A model generated the notes under the pieces. That model was given only the letters and a program-made list of their open reading frames with translations, ran no database searches and was not told the DNA's origin. Shown piece by piece: positions 12,701-26,400 of a stretch of DNA of 64,000 nt; the first letter of the stretch is position 1, and each line of letters begins with the position of its first letter. Source of the DNA: Diadema setosum (lineage: Eukaryota > Echinodermata > Echinoidea > Diadematoida > Diadematidae); NCBI RefSeq assembly GCF_964275005.1, contig NC_092698.1:31923162-31987161 (forward strand), given 5' to 3'. The translations under genes were made by a program, and so were the position numbers.

Positions 12701-15700
12701 AGATGTACGTAGATTATGACCTAGTATTTTCTCATTCATTATCATTGACTAGTCTCTATTTTCGAGGAAGTCAGACTATTTCCCTCACCAGGACGATACA
12801 GCGCAGTCTATACTTTCTTCTGTAAACCTTTTAGAGACTAGCCTTATTATTAGCTTTTGCCTGGGATGTTATAAGTAACAAAGTTCATTAAACATGGGAG
12901 GGGTGGGGTGATATATTCACGGATATATCTGTGGAGAGTGTAATATTATTTTACCCATGACAAGAAAGTTCGTTGCCTCGCTTTTGACGTCATCGGTCAG
13001 CTGATTGGTCCGCTGCAGGTATCTCATGATGTAGACATTGGGCGCGAAGTGAATCATGTTCTGCTCTCCGCAGCCGAACGGCAGTCGGATCAGATTGTGC
13101 AGGTTGTTCAGGGTGGGTCCCATGACGTCAGCTATGTGTTGAGAAAGAACGGGGACGAGAGGAAAGAGAGAAAAGACGAACAGAAAAAAATAAGGACATA
13201 ATATTTTCACATTAACATGCTTCATCTATTCCAGCACATGTAATGCACATTACACATCTGGGGTTTTTTAATCACAATTGCGCATGTCTTTTTTTTCTAA
13301 TATTTAGGGCAAATAACTTTATGTTCTACTTCCGCAGTTCTAGCTATACCTTGTTCCACACTTATTTTATTTTTTCTGCTTTCTTTAGTATTTCGTTCTC
13401 GTTCATATCAAATATTTGTTTTACTCCATGATTTCTAATCCGTATAAAAATTCGTTCATTACCATATGCCAACTACCTTACTCACACATCTATCATATCG
13501 TTCATACACCAATTCATTGTTAATACATCAAGACATCCTTATATTCATAAACTTATCACCTCATCCGTGTACCTATCATATCATTCTCACACCCAACGCC
13601 TCACTCGTTAAAATTGTTTGCCTATATTACCTCGTTCACATACCTATCATCGTGGCCTGAGCCCGCTCGGACCCGTGGACAAAGTTCAGCGGTAAGGTGA
13701 GCGTAAATGCCTCGTGGTATATCTCGCTGTTACCTGTGAAGAGGTGAGAATGCGATGTGTAGAAACATGATAATGTCAAAGGATGCAATTATAATCATAC
13801 TCGCACGTTGTGTCATGTGATCTTACGTCGCCCTTTCTCCAAATTAATTTTATTTTCGTTATGAGTAACTGTCTCAGTATGAGTTTGTATCTTGAACAAG
13901 AGGGATCTTTCCTCAATCCAATATGTAATTTTTAATCTACCAAGACATTACAATGTATGTGATTTTTTTTTTTTAATAAGGGTAATTCATCCCCTGAAAG
14001 TAAATTAGAAACAGATCACAAATCACTAAATCAAAAGGAAAAAAAAAGGAAAATGAGGTTAAATTAAATCGAGTGTCTGACTGGCATTCGACGCACGGCT
14101 GGCAACTTCTTGACGGCAAAAGTCATATTTTGATTTTAAAATGGGAAAATTGCACATAAAAGCATACAGAATGAAGTTTTTAGTAACATGCAAATTTTCT
14201 ATTTTGAGGGAGAAAAAAACCCCAAACACACCAAATGTAAAAAAGCTTTTATAGCAGCCCAGCTGACGTTTTTATTCATTAAACATCGCGTCAAAACATA
14301 CACATATTATGCATAGAAAGATTTCCTATGACTGACATAATTACCCTTTCTCTTCCATATTCTGAATTCGCCAAGCGACCCAGATCCGGTGGCGAATCCA
14401 ATATACTGGACGTTCATGGTGGCCAGAGAGGGGTCATTCAGGGTCAAGATGACAGACTCGTTGACTTTCGTCTCTCCGTATCCGATCTTGAATTATGTGG
14501 AAAGATTGGAACGAAAAAAAAAAAAAAAAGACTCGATGAGCTTCACACTTATAATAATAAACTAACATCATTTGCCTGCTTCATCACAACTCGTTGTGTG
14601 GTGCCAAAGTTCAAGTTTCTCTGTTAAACGTGTTTTCCCAGATATCTAAACGGTATTAGACTCACGTGCGAAAGTGGATTGCGTGAGTAACTTGATAAAC
14701 TGTACTCACCAGCGATAATGCGCATAGCAAAATAAAATGAAATCTTTGGAATGTTTTAATCGCAGAGTTCTATTCCACAATATTCTTAATGTCTGGATTG
14801 CTGGGTTTTTTTTTAATATCCTTTACATACCTTTTGACACTCGTCAGAAGAACACTGTAGGAAAAAAAAATCTAGCGTAGATCAATATTTCGTGTTGTAA
14901 AGTAACAAATTGTATAAACGGAAAAAAAATGAATTGAACTAGCTAACAAACCGACGGAATGACATAATACTGACTGACTGATTTCATAACGTCATGTTTG
15001 ACATGATCATACATCATCAAAGTGAAAAAGAAATCAAAGTGTGAAACTAACAAACCTGTATTTGTGTATCACTCCAACTAATCCAAAATGCTCTAAACTC
15101 ATCCCAGCTCACTATACCGGGCGTGGAGGCCGTTTGGATCTTGGGCCCTGTATCACACACAATACCAACGTCAAATTCCATAGTCATCATACTTCTCTTC
15201 GGGCAATACAAAATATCTTTTGTCTCGTGATCTCATTTGTTGCACGTTAACAACTTCGACCGTGCTAGGGTTTTGTTTTTGCTTTTTGTTTTGTCAAGTT
15301 TTTGCCATTTTGAGCAAGAGATCTGATTTAAATGCATGATGTGAATACTCGAGTGATTTGCAGTTTTATCAAGGGCACCATAAGAAACGTGACTCTAATG
15401 CAACACTAAATACAGAGGGATTGGTTGAGAACCTGCAAACGAACATCAAAATATTCGCTATTACAGGACTAGTCAATAACACTTCAATAATTGCAGTTAA
15501 ACACAAATAAAGCCTCCAATTACAAAACTATCAACAACAACAACAACAAAACTATATGAAAAGAAAAGGGAAAGAAAGAGAGAAAAAATTATGAATGACA
15601 TAATTGCAGAATGACAAGGAGAAAAAGATAAAACCATGTTCAAATACACGAGAAAAAAAAAAAAACACAGGCAAAATGATATACAGTGGGACATTTGGAA

Positions 15701-17395
15701 GCGATGTAAAACCATAGAAACTATGTGTTTTTAGTATACTAGTATATCTCTATGTGTAAAGCCTACCTCTCCGCCTCCTTGAGATCCAGGACTGGGTATT
15801 GATGAAACCACCGAGGACGATTTCAAAGAATATGTTGTCTGTCTGATCGCCGGTGAGGGCGATCTTGGCGTTGCTTGTCGCCTTACAGAGGAAGGTAAAG
15901 AACTCCATGCCGTCAGGCGGGTGGACAAACTGGTACTCGTCATAGCTCGGGGTGGAAATGTGAATCCGCTCTGCATATGAAATTATCAGTAATAAAGCAT
16001 GATTTCGAGCGCACTATACCGGCTAAGATACATGACAATTGCAGTTACCCTAATTGCAGTTATTTGCGAGGCTGAAGGTAGATGTCTAGATATACTGGAC
16101 GAGAGTGACGGCTACGTATGAATTCGGGGCGCAGAATTCTAGAATGACGTATGACACAGGATGTATCGTGAAAAAAAAGAGAATTTCTGACATATTTTGT
16201 TCCCCTCGCAGAGGATTCACGGTTAGTTCTAGTGCACTACTGTACAGCAGGATGAAACAATGACTGTCACGTGGTGCCAATTCAACCAATCCCTTTTCAC
16301 TGATAAAAACCAGTTGATATTGACACTGGCGTACACTTAATATCGAAATAAGACATCTCATTAAAAAAAAAAAAAAAAAAAAAAATCCTCTTGGACACTC
16401 TACTAGAAAAGCTGCAAAAGTAATTGTACTTTTAATTGTCAGGAACAGCACTTACCATTTGGACAGAAGAAAACGCTGTAAGTATATCCTCTGGCAATAC
16501 CCTCCGGCTGTAATGTGAAACAAAAAACAAAAAAAGAAAACCAAAAAACTGAATAAATTTGTCCACAATTTATTGAGTCAGCGATTACTAGTCGCAAGTT
16601 AATGCTTATCTCGACAATGGTGACAATAGGATGATGAAGGGACTATGACGGCTACCAGGGAACTCCGCTCTTACCTCTACAAGAATACTGTTGGTGATTT
16701 TGTCTCGAGCCAGCGGGGTGGACATCGGGATGTCGCCACGCCCTGGCTCCTCTTGGCAGTCACACGACAGTGTCATCAACGCCTCTGCACCGGCTGGTCA
16801 AAACAAGCAGGACGGAGACGGATCAGTTCACGTGACACGGATAACTACTCTTCTTAATGATTCGGATGCCAGTTTATCATCTCAGTAAAAACTCGTTTTC
16901 TTTTTTAACTTTTTATTCTACCTTCGACATTTACGAGCTATGATCGCATGGTTATCTTTGCTCAAGGTAGTATCTTAAGCACTGGTAGCATGCACTAATC
17001 TCTCTTAGGGCTCAGTATGGCAACTATGTGGATCAAGAGAGGCTTCGGGGATAGAACAGCTTGCACGAGGACGTAAAGACTTGGCGGGATATCGAACTCG
17101 GGACCTATGCTCAGTATTCTAGAGAAATTTACATTGCGTGTAACACAGTGCTTCCATTGAATCAGTTTTGGTTTCCATGACCTTTTTTTCCTGTTTTTTT
17201 TTTTTTTTTTTGCATCATTGCACATTTTCAGTGTGATGCAGTTGTTCTTACATCCTCCAGCATTCGTAATCTTGTCCGAGTGTTAATCGAGGCAAGTATA
17301 CAACAGCACCTTTAATAACAGTAAGAACGATAAAGCCGATGGTACATATTATGACATTTATGATAATGACGATTTTCATGAAGACAATGATGATA

Positions 17396-17461
<66 letters not shown>

Positions 17462-20400
17462 GTGATGATGATGAGGAGGAGGAGGAGGATAATGACGAGG
17501 AGGAGGAGGAAGAGGAGAAAGAAGAAGAAGAGGAAAATAGTGATAATGATAAGGAGAAAAGATCATAATTTTAACACTGGCAGTATTGAAACTCTACACA
17601 ACACAATGATTTACGAAACCAGTTTCTTCACATGATTTAGCCATTCTACCGTAATGGGGGAGGGGGATCCAAACGGAGAGGGGAAAGGGGTCACAACAAA
17701 ACAGAGGTCACAGGGACGATGCAGACACCTCTTGATCATTTTATTATTTACCATGTATCCTCTTCTTTCCTAGCTCGGTGAAGACTAGTTCTATCTGTGT
17801 GGTCAAGCTCTCCTTTGCTCGCAAACACTGAGTCAACGTGTGTGTCCGGCCTCCATAGTTGAGAAATTTGACCCCTTCTTGAATATGCACCGTCGTTATC
17901 ACCTGTGTATCAAAACGTTGAGACAATCACTCATTAATAATAATAATAATAATGTATACTTTTATAGCGCAACAGTCCATCAAAAGATGCTCATGGCGCT
18001 TTTAGTCTTAAGGTTAGGAGAAGAAAGAAAGAAAGAAAGAAGAGAGAGGGAGAGAGAAAAGGAATTATGTGACATATTCACTTTTGTTTTGTTTCCTACA
18101 ACATGTTAAACAGATATGTTTTTAGGGATGATTTAAATGATTCCACAGAGGATGACTGGCGAACAGTGACAGGGATATCTTTCCAAACTTTAGGTCCAAC
18201 ATTAGTAACCCACATTGATGCATGCAAAGAGAGGTGAGCTTCAAAATGAGCACACTGAACCAGTACAAACAAACATTACCGACAATCAAGTGTCATCATG
18301 CTTCACATAATTTTAACACATTAAGCATCGACGTTTGTGTCAATTCAGTATGTGAAGAAATAACATTTGCCCTTAGGTCTTTGCAAATAAGGTCTCACGA
18401 AATGGTTTTCATAATACTAATCTTACCTTCACACACACGTCCATGTAATTGAACACACTGAGGGGCACTCGCAACTGTTCGCCCCTGATGACGGAGTAAG
18501 GGAGGGTGTACTGGATGAAGAAGTCCTTGAAGGCAACCAGGGGTACCGAGGTGGCCACACCCAGGCCGTGATGGGGGGACATCGCCACCACGTCAGTCTG
18601 CCACGTGGTGATGCTATCCGGGACCTGGAGAGGGATGTAGTGATCCCGTCTCGTCGAGCTGGAGATAAGAGCAAGAATGAGAGAATTTACGGCTGTAAAT
18701 GATAAATGCGAACAGCAACAGCGTTGGGAACACATAGAGGATAGATACACGGATGAGGTGATAACATAGAGGAAATGTTTTCTCCTAATATTCAGCTGCA
18801 GATGAAATTAATTGTCAGAATAACACAGTAAGTTCTGGACCAAAATGTCTGATATTGTGTAAAAATTGAATGGAGTCATGATTCGGATTTGTGTTGTGTG
18901 TGTCTTGTTGACTTTTGTACATATTTAGGTGTCTTCTGGATTTGTTTATGCAGTATTATATAATATAATGTCATTTTCACAGCCCAAATCATTTCCTGAG
19001 AACAGATAATCTAAGTAGCGAAAGTCCCCACCTGATGTTAAAGCAGTTGAAAATCCACGTTTCGGGGAAGTAGGCACGTCTCCGCCTATCCAGTCTCTGA
19101 TCAGATCGCCAGGACTTCAACGGAGTGACTTCCGGTCCGTCCGCCTCGTGTGATCCTACAAGAAGAAACATAATTAAAATTTCTTTTATGTCGGAAAGAT
19201 ACATTTAGGTGAATGTTCACTCAAATAAACAAAAGCATATGTAAGATTAAAAGAAAATCATTCTGGTCAATCCACAAGAAGCTGATATTATAGCTGAAAT
19301 AAGAGCTGGTTGTTAAAATCTCATTCATTCTTGCACTACAGATTATCGTTCATTCGCCAATATTCTTTACTATAGTATAAAACTCCAAAATCATACCTTG
19401 ACAATGACAAATGTAACCGAAATAGCAGGCCATGCCAACAGTGACATAAAAGAGGTTTGTGCTATTTAAATAACTAGTAGTAGATGCATAATACCGAGAC
19501 AGCAACTCATCCAGCATTATGAATAAGCGAGCTTTCTCAGCGACCGATTGAAAAGCTTTTTGCACGGCAAGGTGTTATAAATGGAGGCACAAAAACAACA
19601 ACAACAACCAAAGTAACAGACCAAGCAACGTAAAACAGTAGATAACTAGATCGTCTAAAGATCAGCCTATCATCCGATCCTGGTGTGCCACGGGAACTCC
19701 AACATATCATATTTGAGTGGTTTTATGCTAAAAGATAAATCATAATTTCGGTAGTCAGAGCAAGAAAGCGCTTTTCCGAAGGATGTGGTGATTGTGACGT
19801 ACCCGGAATCCCTTGGAACCTGAGCTGTACTTTGTCCGTCATAACTCTCAAGCCGGCTTCCTGTGCAAAGATTTTACAACATACAGTGTGCATTTTAGAC
19901 TCGGTACACAGAAACAATATGTACATAATCATCATTATCATTATTACTATTATGATGATGATGATCATCATCATAATCATCATCATCATCATCATCATCA
20001 TTGTCATTACCATCATCATTTGGAATATCCTTCTCATTATCATTGCTCTTACAACTACCGGTACTGCAACAACTACCGATACTTCTATTTAGGCCTATAT
20101 CATTTTTTTTTCTTCTCTTTACCCTTATTGCTGGTTTGATCTTGTATACGTTTCATTGAGTGTCGTCAGCTTCTTGTAAGGGAGAACACACCCTAGACTG
20201 CCATGCAAGCAAACTGGTCACAAAGAGGAAAAAACGATCCATGGTGTGTGCCCACTCACCCTAAAGGCGTAATCTGCGTCCCTCATCCGCATTGCATTCC
20301 ACATAGGGGATCGTTTCCTTCTAAATGACGTGCTCCACCAAAACGTGTCCTCGTATCTCCCATCTGACAAGTCGTATTTGGCCATCTCAGCGAAAACCTT

Positions 20401-23400
20401 TAAAAAGTATAATTCGTGGACTGTTATTTTACTTTTGGTCACGATACCATTCAGCATTTAACAATTCATACTTTTGAGCGGTTAATCTAGGCTATTTTGC
20501 CTATATACATACTGTTCACACTTAAACGGTAACTGTAACTCAGTTGCAAGCAATGACGAATCAACTGTGAAGACTTAAGTTGTTGCTGCGGTAATTTCAA
20601 TTGTATAATCTTACAAAATATTCATGCCTTCTCATTAGACAGACATACATATGAATTTGCTGATAGCGTGCTTCGGAATTTTCTCGGGCATAATCTTTCA
20701 TTTGGGAATTCTCTGACGTCACAACGCAGCGAAAGCTTTGCGCATAATAGTTGCTGCAATATTCGTGTACCTAAAAGCACATAAAACTTATACACAATAA
20801 TGTTTTTAGTTTGTTAAGTTACACGAATTCCAACTGCTTGCGACAAAATTTTTGCTGTGCCCATAATTTTGTCTCGATCTTGCAGAATGTACAGACCAAC
20901 CCAGACACACGCACCTGCGCTGGTGTAAGCTGGTATCCTGGTTTGAGGAGTTGAACACTCTTATCAACAGTAGCCACGCAGACACACGAGTCTGGCTTGG
21001 CTGAGATCACCATGGTCGCCTGGGCCTTCGGTAGCGTCTCATTCCTGGACCATGACACAGACACCTGAAAGAGTGCATTAACACAAACTGTTGTACATGT
21101 GAGATAAGATAGTATTGGGTAATGGTCTAGCTGAGACGCGACGTGTACTAATCGAGACACATTGGACAGATATACGAACCGACGTGTACCAACGAATCGC
21201 CATCTTCTCTTTCTTGTCCCAAACAAGAAACCTCCGCGGATTAAAAAGAGTCGCCTCCCAACATTTTCCATAAGAACAAACGCTTTGATAACTTGCTATA
21301 ACCTGCCTTTTCGTTCTGCACAAGGTGCCTAAGTGGCGTTTTGCAAAACAGCGCCTTCTCGTATTGCTGCAGCATGCACGCTGCTAGGATTGCACTGAGC
21401 ACTAAATTCACTACATGCTCTCACCTCCTTGCATTTTAGCGGAAAAACAAACGAACAAACAAACGAAAAAGATCGGATAGAATGATAGCCTAACAAGGGC
21501 AATCATTTTCTACAAATAATACAAAACGCCACTGCGTAGTAATACTCCTCGAAAGACACAGGTATTACTATGCGTCGCCGATTCTCACCTTGTTCTCAAA
21601 GCTGGGTTCGACGTCCAGTTGCAGCGTGTCAACCACGCCCTCTTCGTCGTCGCGCACGTAGTAGACGAGGAGGCGACTCATCGGTGACATGGCTGCAGTG
21701 ACCATGAAGCTCAGCGACGTGTCGCACGTCTCCGGCCGAGATCGTGTCTCGTTCCCGTCACCTGGGCGAGGAAGAGATGAAATATAACAACAATGTGACA
21801 AGCGAGGAAGGACAGATGTTGCCACAGCGAAAGGTCTACACGACAACACCAATGTATTTTCCAACTTGATGTCATGAATTAATAAAACGCGCGGAAAGAT
21901 TAAAAACACGCACGCATGGTCGGCCCTTTCTTGAATGACAGGTCATATATGAAGCCTGCAATATTTAACATGTAATAATGTGCTGATTTCTCCTTCTTCC
22001 AGTATTGTGCAGACACCTTCTGAGTATACGCTTGCGCATTATTTATGGTGGGCTCTCATGTAGTAGACGCAGTCTCCGGGCATGACAGGGTATGTATGAT
22101 TCCGATAAAAGTTAGAAATATGTATGTATTTCAAAGGCCAAAACCTGACGAATTATGGCCCTGGACTGCTTACAAAGCACTAATGCTTTGAATCTTCGTG
22201 TTTTAAGGCGTGAAAAGATACTTCATTACATTGATAGGATAATAAAATAGGCTGTTTTAGAAATGTATGTGCTAGGGGGAAAATCCTCTAAGAAGGAGTT
22301 CATGTTTGGGGATTAAGAATCTGAACACAGGGTTTGAATTCTTGAAAGGACCAACCAAATGTATCAAGAGAATGAAACAATTATGACAAAAAACCGCATA
22401 AAATGAAACCCACGTCCATGCAACATATCATGTGCCTGATATTTCACAACACCTGTGTATTGCCATTTACCTTGTCATGTCTTTATGAGTCAGATTTTCT
22501 TCAGCAACTCCCTCCCTCCCCACAAACTCCCCTCTAATCACCAACAACTATCAAATCTGTCAGAATGCCAAACTTTGATTTCAACACGGGTCAGACCTTG
22601 AGTTAGCTGTATCGGTGGGTCCTGGTCGTCAATTTCATACGCCTGTCTCTTCCGCCTTGCTGTATGCAGCCCGGACGTGACAATGTTACCGCGCGACATG
22701 ACTTCGTAGTGGAGGGTGAAATTACAAGGACATGTCGACTTGATGTGTACAGTTGCCATTGTCCCCACCTGGCAAAAGAATGGATATCAGCAACAGATCA
22801 GTACTATTGTGCTAAAATTGGGCCAATTTACACACGCAACAAATTACCGGGAATTCAGGATTCTTAGAATGGCAACGTGACAACTTGCCAACGTCGATGA
22901 CGTTGCAACATATACTAAGAACATATATCTCTATATTTGTTGCAGTATCACGTATATGTTAATTTAGCAATGTATTTGGAAAGCAGCAGAAAATCTTCAA
23001 AAGTCCGAATGAAAGCAACCTCTTGTTATTGCAATGTCTCCGACACGTTACACGAAATGACTTGGGTCTCTCGGGGCTCACTGAGCTAAAGCTACCAAAT
23101 TTCGGTCTTGTTTACCTTCCCTAGTATGCACCTAAATGACTCACATGCTCGATAAAGATGGCTAAAAGTGGCTGGAAGGAGAGGATGGAATGCTACCCAT
23201 GTTAAACAAAATGATTACATAATAACCTAATACAGTGGACTCCCGTTATAACGAAGTCCTCGGGACCGGCAGTTTTCTTTCGTTATACACGTATCTCTTC
23301 ACATGAGGCTCTAGAAAGATTGCATAAACCTTCCCTTTGGTAACAATATAAACTGACATCAGGGTCCCGTTTCATAAAGTTTGTTATCAATAAGAACTGC

Positions 23401-26400
23401 TACATTTCTATGACAAATTTGCTCTCAGCCAATCACAGATGCAAAGATGTCAGTAGCTTATAACAACTATCATAACTTGTTATTGATAACAAGTTTTATG
23501 AAACGGGGCCCAGGTTAAAGCGACTGCTGCTGTGTGTCTACGGAATTCACACGAGGTATCTTTTTTTCATCTTAGCACAATGAAAATTGTCCATAAGAAC
23601 TTGAAGTTTTTTTTACTTTTTTTAATCTTTATTTATTATCTTTATCCAACCCAATCTGCTAATCCTAGGCATAAAGCGGGGTCAGAGAGTGGAAGCCGAT
23701 ATGTTGGCCAATCAGAACTGAGCTGGTCACCTTGAGCCGTGGTTGTTCGCTGGTCATCAGGAGATGGCAGTCGCTAGGCGAGTACCAGCTTCCAAGCGAC
23801 AGGTATTGCATCGAATAGCTGCTTCCGGCGGGTTTCCCATCCACGCGTACGATCAGCGCCTGTTCATAATCAGCACAAAAAAAAAAGATACCAATACATC
23901 TTAAATGACGAATCACGCAACACAATCATCACAGACAGTTAGTGCCAAAAATCATGCGTCGCTGAATAAGATAACGAGCATCATACCATTTCACAGCCTA
24001 TTTATCTTTTACTTTATCGCCCTATAAACATCACCACGGCAACAAGTCTTGTATAGATTTCATTCACCAATGACATCACAAAACAGTTGTAAGGATGAAA
24101 AAAATACGCTTTTAAATTTTCTTACAGATGCTGCAATATTGATGGCATATACACATATAAATGCGCATAAATAAAGAAAATATCATGCATAAGTAAACTA
24201 CGCTTTCAGGTTGTTAGTTCACCGACGTAATTTCATGGCAATCGAGTCATCTCTGGCTTTTTGTTTGTTTATTTTGGGTTCCATATGATTTCCTTATCAA
24301 ACACTTAATTTTATAAACTGCTAAACAATACCCCAAAAAGCACTCACGTCTAACCAGAGCAAGCCGTCACCGTCAGGAAGATTGTTGATCTCGAATGCTG
24401 CTTCGCCGTCCATGACGAGAAACTCGTCTCGGAATATGACTTGCTCATTCTTCTCGACATTGATGCGAACGACGACACTGCTAGCCGGGCTGTCGTCGGG
24501 GTAAAACAGCAGCACCTGGACGTGAGAAGACAGGAGAATATCAACTGTCATTATGCTTTACCGGGGTATTTCGTCGGCTAACACTCTCAGCTGGCTGCAG
24601 GATGGAAGGGGTATGAGGGTATCAAATACATTATGAATGTATGCAGTTAAGACACTTTCATTCTAGATAAAATTGTAGATCATTTATTAAGGCACTGCAA
24701 AAGAGCCTTGGGTGTGGCTGTGATAGTCCATAACAAAGCTCGTGATGGAGGCACGCTTCAGCAATTAATTCCAATCATATTGTCAATTGTCAAAAACGTG
24801 ATAAAATTAATTTTGTATATATACATAATATAGACATATGAAAGTTTTAATTGTCGACATTTCTTTTTTTTTATTGTTCAATCTACGTCGTGATTAAAAT
24901 ACTCGACAAGTATGGGTTATTACGCACTCTAAATAGCGTTAATCATTGCAATGCAGTATACTGTAGTCTTTCGAGGAAACCTCAAAATGCGTCATAATAT
25001 TTCATTTCATTTTATCAATTTTCTTTAGACACGGGTACTTGCTTCAGCCACAGGCTGTTTTTCCACAAATGTGCAAGTTAACATAAACAGTAACGCAACA
25101 TGATACAGGAAGATACAGGAACATATACACTATGGAAAAACACAAATCAACATCGAAAAACAAACATCAACATTTGAGAGTACAGGCAACAAATCACAAT
25201 CGTTACCCACCCCCAAACACACACACATGACAAATCCTACACGATCATTCGTTTTTTTAACTTTCACAAAAAATTCAAACCAAACCGAACAAAATGAATT
25301 TATATATAATTATAGTCTAAGATACGAGAGTAGGACTCATGGAATGTGATCCTGGGAAGACAGATATTCTTTGATGTCTTGCGAAAATTAATCATACGTG
25401 CTATATTGGAATACCATGCAAAAACAAAGAAGCAGGGAATACGCAGCAACACAGCCTAGTATCCGGCTCAACAGAATGCCTGTTAAGAGCTCGAATTGAA
25501 TTTATCTCTGATAATATAGCCGATATGGTTATCCCAGGTCATGTCAAATAGTACTTTGACAGGGTGATATTCATTGACCATACCAGGCGCGTGATGAACA
25601 AAATAATACGTGCAATTCGACTAAGAGCAAAGATGTATTCGTCCGGGCAAATTTCTACGAATCGACTCAACTGCAACTCAATTGCACAGCACGATAAATT
25701 TACTTCCATCCACCCACTAGTAAAAGTTATGTCATCGCTTTTGAAGGTTGACTTCATTTCATCAAACGCTCGGAAACCGGAAGAGAGGTATAAAGCGGAG
25801 GCTGACGGGAAGGAATTACCTAAGCCTCACCTATCATTCCCCGTAAAAACAGAGTTGCTGTTTTGCCAGGTATGTAATGTACAACTGTCATATCTTAATC
25901 TAACCATTTTTTTTTAAATGCAACTGTTCTCTGCGTACACAAGTTAGGTCCGTGTAAGTATTCCTACTGGAACTTAACCCATCAAATGTTATTGAAAAGG
26001 GGGAGCTCTTCCCCTTAGTGTGTCTTGTGCGGTGCAGAGAATGGTAACCTGTCGGTCATTCTGGGCCTTGTATTTTCACCGGGTTAAAATTGAGCAAACA
26101 ACTCTCTATTTCATCATCTTCTTCTTCTTCTTCCGTGTAGTACAGTCCACAAAATGTGTATCAGCGTACTAGTGTGTGGGCAGGTGTGGTGCAGGCATAT
26201 ACAGTGCCATTAAAATGTCTACAAAGTTACTATGTGCAGCTAAAAACACCCCTGGTTGCTAACGCAGTTGTATGTCCTGCACCCTCTATTTGAATAGATC
26301 TAGAGAGGTGCAGTTGACAGCATCCAGAGGAAGGCTGTTCCACAATCGGATGGCATCTGGGAAGATTGATGATTTGTAATATAACGTTCTTGTGTGAGGG

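Larger units (their letters stand above)
11275..16455 (-). other. Introns 22-29 (between exons 22 and 30)
   Basis: Introns in this stretch are about 380-620 bp. Apart from homopolymer runs (for example A-run 16,363-16,384) I see no mobile element or RNA gene. The exons in between are listed separately. Confidence 0.4.
16794..17751 (-). other. Intron 20 with compound trinucleotide repeat and a SINE-like fragment
   Basis: Holds a (GAT)/(GAG) microsatellite at 17,376-17,545 and a tRNA-like segment near 16,985-17,165. Confidence 0.5.
18659..22596 (-). other. Introns 13-18 (between exons 13 and 19)
   Basis: Intron lengths are about 370-835 bp. An ATC/GAT microsatellite sits at 19,927-20,015. No other recognisable element. 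Confidence 0.4.
22769..23730 (-). other. Intron 12 with a pogo-like end and a fold-back MITE
   Basis: Holds a solo transposon end (23,233-23,287) and a MITE (23,362-23,511). Confidence 0.5.

Noticed and set aside
17312..17635. Long His- and Met-rich frames on both strands
   Set aside because: They are translations of the (GAT)n/(ATC)n microsatellite.
25564..25917. 117-codon plus-strand frame in intron 10
   Set aside because: No recognisable domain, no splice context, and it lies in repeat-rich intron sequence.
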